NCBI GenBank assembly: GCA_033239125.1
Contig: BSWB01000002.1
Location: forward strand, 6,295,001 to 6,359,000
Source of the DNA: Fagopyrum homotropicum
Lineage: Eukaryota; Streptophyta; Magnoliopsida; Caryophyllales; Polygonaceae
Length of the DNA stretch: 64,000 bases
Direction: 5' to 3'
Below are positions 59,188-64,000 of the stretch, in pieces. A program made the translations under genes and the position numbers. Numbering within the stretch: the first letter of the stretch is position 1; each line of letters begins with the position of its first letter. The notes under the pieces were generated by a model. It did no database searches, had not been told where the DNA came from, and saw only the letters and a list, made by a program, of their open reading frames with translations.

Positions 59188-60842
59188 GTTTAATAAATCA
59201 ATAAAACAACATTCGCTTTTGGCTATTTAGTTATTTTATCTAAATCAATATAAATTCTACTTCTTTTGAAGGTAAATAAAAGGTGAAAACGAAGTACTTT
59301 GAAAAGAAGCAATATCACAATCTCAATTCACAAATATATATATGCAATAATAAATCAAATCATTATAAAGATCATCAAATCCTTAGATCATGAGGGAGAT
59401 AAGGTATACATGATCAAATATAAAGAAAAACCTATACATAAAATCAAAAAGGACATAACTCACAAGTGTTTGGTTCCAACAAGACAAAACTTTATTCTAA
59501 AAGCTATTGATGGTTATGGGACTTATGGAAAGAGAGCGAGATGCGGATGTGTGTGCTTCTAACCCTAAGCCTGATACATGCTTATATAGGGGAACATCTT
59601 GGGAGTCTAAGATTACACAAAATATATCAATTCGAACGATAAAATCGAAATATATGATTTCCTTCTTCAGCGCAACCGAGACAACATATTGACGGTATGA
59701 AGACGGCTTGAGAAGCCGTCTCACCCCGTCTAGCCAAGCCGTTTCGAAAAATTTGGGCCTGGACCGGTTTTGGACCTGATGACGTTCATCTACAGTGGTA
59801 ATTGTGGTCTAGACGGCTTTGAGACGACATAGGGAGCCGTCTCACAAGCCGTTTGGCTTGCGTTATTGCTCAATATCTTGGATCTAGACATAAGGTGTCT
59901 TTACGGGACTTAGTGTTGTAATTCCTTGGTCATGTAAGGTCTCTCTCTCTCCCCCTCTATCTGCCTATTTCTTCTCTCTCATGATAGTTACGATAAAAAT
60001 GACAACAAAATATCTTGAAAACGCTAATTTGTACTCTCCCTCCCTATTCTTCATATTTGTACTTCTTCATGTACCATAAGCTAAGTTTTTCTTTACTTTT
60101 GAACCAATCATTATTTATTTGTTGTTGCATACTTGGCGAGAACTTTTCGTCATCTCCACCAAACATGAAATATCTTCAACAAGGATATATGTATCCAAAC
60201 TCGCGCGTTTACTTCTTGCATTCACTTTTCACTTCTAGGGAACACCCCATATTTGATTTCTTCATTCTCTTCTTCCATCAAAACCTCAAATAGGGTCAAA
60301 TGAGACTATACACGGTTGCGAAGCATTTTTTAGGGGAACCAAATAAGGGAAAATAAACGCAAGAAGTGACTAATATAAGAGAAACATATATAAGGGTGGA
60401 AAATCGCACATAGACTTATCAAAGGGGGTCTCAATCATTTAAATATCATAGCATATAGAATCAATTGAACATGTAGTTTTAAAAGAGAGTCAATCACAAG
60501 TTCTACAAAAAACTAAACATGCTGGAGAACTTGGAGATCGCTCAATTTTAAGAAAGAAATGATGCATAAAAATGTATATCCATAGGCTCGAGCGATCACA
60601 AGGGTTATGTTTGAGCAATCTAACAATCAATAATCATCCAATAACTCATGTGCATAAGCAATAGCAAGAAATAGTAATTCAAATCATCGTTGGCAACTCA
60701 AGTGTAATAGGATAACATATTCCAATTTTTGGATGTAAAAATGATGAGAATCGACTAGATCTAAGTTAAATACAATATTTTTGTGACTTTTGTTTTATGA
60801 ATGCATCCAGAAAGAGAAAGACTTGAAAAAAGGGGAAATACA
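59188..60842. other. Intergenic DNA with a small inverted repeat
   Basis: At 59699-59875 'gacggcttgagaagccgtctcac' type sequence occurs at both ends ('agccgtctcacaagccg' on the right). This suggests a small MITE, or a palindrome-rich sequence. The rest is AT-rich with no gene or RNA that I recognise. Confidence 0.4.
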
Positions 60843-61820
60843 TCTATACTATACTAAAAGTAGGACTTTCCCAAATATAAAGCAGATTTCCAAAAATACC
60901 CTTTTCACTTTTAATGTCTAATGTGTACACGTATTCTCTTTCGTGTCATGCAATCCTCCATCCACCGGTTGATGATACGCACCCCTTCTTCACATAGCAC
61001 CGCGCGCGACTCCATCTTTTCTTTCAACGAGTTTCTTTCTTCTCCCTCTCTCAGTCTCGATTCTTCGTGGCCATGCTTCGATAGATCTTTTGTCCCCATA
61101 TCCAAATGACAGTAAACCAATTGATTTAATATGCGATAATATATCATTATCTATTCCATTAAAACCTGGTTTGTCATAAGGTAGTGGTGCGTGTTCTATC
61201 TGTTCTGATTTTTTGTCGAATTAGTTTGATTTTTACTTTTCTTGGCTACTTTGTGCCGTAAACTTTGGAATTCTTCATTTTCAGACTCTAAACATTCATA
61301 ATGAATGTGGGAAAAAGAGATCGACTTAAATACTGTAAACTTTTAGATTGACCTTCGTTCCTGTGGCTTCACCTTCTGTGGTAAGCCATTCCTAATTTGA
61401 TTTTTTTAATCATTTTTCACAAATGAACATTTACATGAAACTAGTAATTGCTTTGCTTTGCAACATCCTCCTGAAAAACTTCTCTCAACCTAGAAGGTAC
61501 AATCACTTTGTCTTTTCTCGACATCAATTATTAGACTCGGTGTTTTACATCATATCCCTTAAATTTGCTACAGGTTTTTACTTATACTGTTCATGTTCGC
61601 TGTAAATAATAATCACTTTAGAATCTCGCAAGAAACGAACAATTCGATATTAGAGGTTCAGCTAATCCATCCGGAAAGCCTAAAATTAAACTACTTTCCT
61701 GTTTTGTGCTACTTGGTTAAAAATCAGATATTGCTCATATTGTTGTTGTCATTGTTGCATGGTTCTTTATTGTAGCATGCAACTCGAATTAACCATTCTC
61801 TCGCTTTTTGCTGCTTGTAG

Positions 61821-61903
61821 TTTGTTTGGATGGAACCTTACCTGACAATCATTTTCAGCGTGGATTCGGTTCAGGAGCAAATAGTTGGCTAATTCAATTA
61901 GAG
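61821..61903 (+). pseudogene. Pectin acetylesterase exon fragment
   Basis: After an acceptor 'gcttgtag', 83 nt encode 'CLDGTLPDNHFQRGFGSG' and 'ANSWLIQLE', followed by the donor 'GAG|GTTCGC'. This matches the conserved N-terminal region of plant pectin acetylesterases, which remove acetyl groups from cell-wall pectin. I see no other exon of this gene nearby, so it is a fragment. Confidence 0.85.
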
Positions 61904-62161
61904 GTTCGCGGTTTTTGTTCATCATACCACCCAAACTTGAATTCTGTATGCATTTTGTGTTTTTACAACAAGCATGCGTTTGAAAGAGGCTGGCCTAAGT
62001 TTGTGCTACTTGGTGTCACGGAGATCTTATACTCTCTTTAAATTTGCTTTCCTTTCTACTATTTTTGGTGAATTTCATGATAGTTTGATTCAACAGATAA
62101 TATATTGAATTTAATCTATGTTTTTAGTTGTTGGGTTTGTTTGATTTCAACTATGTTTTAG

Positions 62162-62257
62162 CTTAATGAAGAACTAACACAAGAAAAGAACAATCTAATG
62201 GATTTCCATACAAAATATGCAGAGCATGACGCGGACATGTCTGCTACGCTGAGAGAT
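62162..62257 (+). pseudogene. Coiled-coil protein exon fragment
   Basis: A 96-nt, 32-codon exon with acceptor 'ttttag' and donor 'GAT|GTAATA' encodes 'LNEELTQEKNNLMDFHTKY' then 'AEHDADMSATLRD', a charged helix. Family not identified; motor or filament-associated coiled coils look like this. Confidence 0.5.
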
Positions 62258-62340
62258 GTAATAGTGTAGACTGTAGAGAAGATTATTTCATGTAAACTTA
62301 TTATTTATTGAATTATTGTAATCAACTTTTTTGCCTATAC

Positions 62341-62765
62341 AGTTTGAGGGCCCGTTTGGTTCTAACTCCGGAAACGGAAATGGAAACGGAATGGAATCGA
62401 ATTTAGTGCATATATATCCTTATTCATGAAATTTTATGGAATCATTCTTTGTGGTTTCTGCAAAATGCACTTGCTTCCCCACATTTTGTTTCCCTATGAG
62501 GTATCAAAAGTAATTAAATTATACTCCAATTACTTCAAACCACAAGATTGCAATAACTTTCATGAGCAAGGATATACGTGTGGACTAGATTCATTTCCAT
62601 TCCATTTTCAATTCCGGAATTAAAATCAAACGGGCCCTGAGAAGCAGCATGAGGAGTCTTCTGAATCTACGAAATTGTACGAGCAAAGAGTATCAGAGTT
62701 AGAAATGAAGTTTACATCCTTAATCATGTTGTCTGAATGTCTTCACCAACGTCAAGCTCTCGGCT
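62341..62765 (+). pseudogene. Coiled-coil exon split by a MITE
   Basis: After 'ctatacag' the exon begins TTTGA, is interrupted by the MITE (62348-62637), and resumes 'gagaagcagcatgagg', encoding 'EKQHEESSESTKLYEQRVSE' and 'LEMKFTSL'. The phase and style fit the preceding exon, so they probably belong to one captured or decayed gene. I do not recognise the protein. Confidence 0.5.
62348..62637. mobile_element. MITE with 3-bp TGA duplication
   Basis: A 290-bp element has ends 'gggcccgtttggtt' and 'aatcaaacgggccc', flanked by TGA (62345-62347 and 62638-62640). It is the same family as 36716-36995, with shared 'cttattcatgaaat' and 'tggaatcattc' segments. Confidence 0.88.
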
Positions 62766-62905
62766 AATTACAAATTAGGAAGAGTTCTTTATAAACTTAA
62801 TTATCAATTGATTATTTTTCTTCATATAGTAGCTTCTATCACAGCTACGTCCCCACAAGAATTGGTTTTGGCTGAGCTGAAACATTCATTATTGAATAGG
62901 CTAAC

Positions 62906-63663
62906 TGTTAGGATTTGATTAAACCCGGTTCGAGTCACACCCATTTTAGTTGGGTTTGAGAACTGAGTGTTAGGCAGGTTTGGTTTGATGAAGAGTTGGA
63001 CAGGGTACTTGTGTTATATTTGTGATGGGCTGATTGCAGAGCTGGTTGGGCCTGGATGATCGAGGTCCAACAACAAGGCCTTCAGTCTATCTCACCTATT
63101 GAAGCAGAATGAGTGTATCCTGAGCTTTTGAACGAAGCGTTAAGTGATGAAACGCTGCGTTGTCAAGGTTCTCTTCTGGGCACAGAGTACTTAAGCTTCA
63201 TTCCTTCCTCAACCCTAAGGCGCCGAAACACCTCAGCTTAGAACCCTAGATCTGAGAAAGTGAGAAGAGAGAAAACCAGAGAGAAAAGTGTGAGAGAGAG
63301 ATCAGAGCCGAGCGTTTCACTCAAGGTTGTCCTTGCGGTGTTCTCTGTCGTCTTGATAATGCTTTGCCTCAAAGCACAGATCGTTACCTTTGGTGGTTTA
63401 CTGACCTCTCATCTATTCCTTGTTTTCGTTATCTTTCACCTTGATATTTTATGGTTTTTTGGTTGTTGTTTTGCCTAACCTGTAATCGTTCTATAATGTA
63501 CACCTGCCTAGTGGATTGGGCTGGCTCTCCTCTCCTGAGATCCCGCAAAGTAGAGCTTATCTCGAACTGCGTCACCAAATTGATTTGTGTTCTTGTGTTT
63601 TGAATGATTGGATCGCTCTAGATCCAGTCCATTTTTAATTGAATCTTCGATAGAGTTTTATCA
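62906..63663 (+). mobile_element. 5' LTR of a Ty1/copia retrotransposon
   Basis: It starts TGTTAGGATTTG and ends TTATCA, three bases before a primer binding site. At 758 bp it includes pyrimidine- and GA-rich leader-like stretches after about 63190. The rest of the element lies beyond the window; the left flank 'ctaac' (62901-62905) should be its 5-bp duplication. Confidence 0.85.
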
Positions 63664-63666
63664 AAT

Positions 63667-63678
63667 TGGTATCAGAGC
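63667..63678 (+). promoter_or_regulatory. Primer binding site (initiator Met tRNA)
   Basis: TGGTATCAGAGC is the complement of the 3' end of the plant initiator methionine tRNA, the standard primer of copia reverse transcription. It follows the LTR after three bases. Confidence 0.93.
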
Positions 63679-64000
63679 TTTGTCTTTTTTGATCTGGTGT
63701 TATAGATCTTGTTTTTACTATCGATCTTTAACCCCTCAAATCTTTTGGATTCTCTGTTTTTCGGTTGCTTCCGCTGATCTCTATCGCTTAGTTTCCTTTT
63801 CTCAAAATCTTTCAAAACTTCTTTTTGGTTACCTTCTGGCTCTTCAAAAACCCCAGAAAAGAGGATACCTCCTTCAAGCCTCTTTACTTAAGGAATCCTA
63901 AATTAAGGAAAATAAAAAGACCTAAAACTTATAGTGTTTTAAGGATCTTTGATTCCTCCTACATATCGACAGGTTCTTTGGAGCTAAAACCTGTCTTACA
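63679..64000 (+). other. Leader of the copia element
   Basis: This is the untranslated stretch between the primer site and the expected gag start, which is not reached before the window ends. No gag-like residues are visible. Confidence 0.6.

Larger units (their letters stand above)
60843..62905 (+). mobile_element. Helitron-like 5' end with captured exons
   Basis: 'tctatactatactaaaagta' after an A at 60842 is a typical Helitron 5' end. Downstream on the same strand are a pectin acetylesterase exon (61821-61903) and coiled-coil exons (62162-62257 and about 62345-62765), each with splice sites. No 3' hairpin with CTAG is seen before the copia LTR at 62906, so the 3' end is lost or beyond the window. 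Ordinary decayed genes next to a Helitron end is the alternative. Confidence 0.5.

Overview
This is a nuclear segment of a flowering plant, most likely a eudicot. It is AT-rich, has intron-bearing genes with GT-AG splice sites, and is filled with plant transposons: L1-type LINEs with RNase H, Helitrons, Mutator-like and hAT-like non-autonomous elements, a solo LTR, and a copia LTR with an initiator-Met tRNA primer site. I cannot name the species from sequence alone.

Five host loci are supported. Two are copies of one BAHD acyltransferase gene resembling spermidine/shikimate hydroxycinnamoyltransferases, both on the minus strand (3600-7174 and 53332-55778), lying in two direct segmental duplicates (about 615-7200 and about 46575-55800). 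Between the copies are a Ran-binding protein 1 gene (12491-14998, four exons, 215 aa) and a cytosolic glutamine synthetase gene (30947-33795, eleven exons, 353 aa). A decayed PEX7-like WD40 pseudogene (29690-30193) lies just downstream of the glutamine synthetase gene. I re-derived the splice sites of the four intact gene models; each sums to a whole number of codons and ends at a stop.

Layout: 0-7 kb is duplicate copy 1, with a LINE in the acyltransferase intron. 7-12 kb is non-coding with small inverted-repeat elements and a LINE remnant. 12-15 kb is RANBP1. 16-30 kb is a transposon block: a Helitron, a decayed LINE split by a 1-kb Mutator-like element, a nearly complete 5.8-kb LINE with its target duplication, a second Helitron, another Mutator-like element and the PEX7 pseudogene. 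31-34 kb is glutamine synthetase. 34-41 kb is a Helitron cluster whose largest member carries degenerate U2 snRNA-like copies with a plant snRNA promoter. 41-46 kb is a decayed LTR-like region invaded by three hAT-type elements. 46.6-56 kb is duplicate copy 2, with a 2.4-kb solo LTR and a LINE insertion that are both absent from copy 1. 57-59 kb is a LINE with a C-terminal restriction-like nuclease region. 60.8-62.9 kb begins like a Helitron and carries a pectin-acetylesterase exon and coiled-coil exons. The window ends in the 5' LTR of a copia element.

The most unusual content is the U2 snRNA-like array with an intact-looking snRNA promoter inside a Helitron. The next most useful is the pair of duplicates, whose filled and empty insertion sites order the transposon insertions in time.
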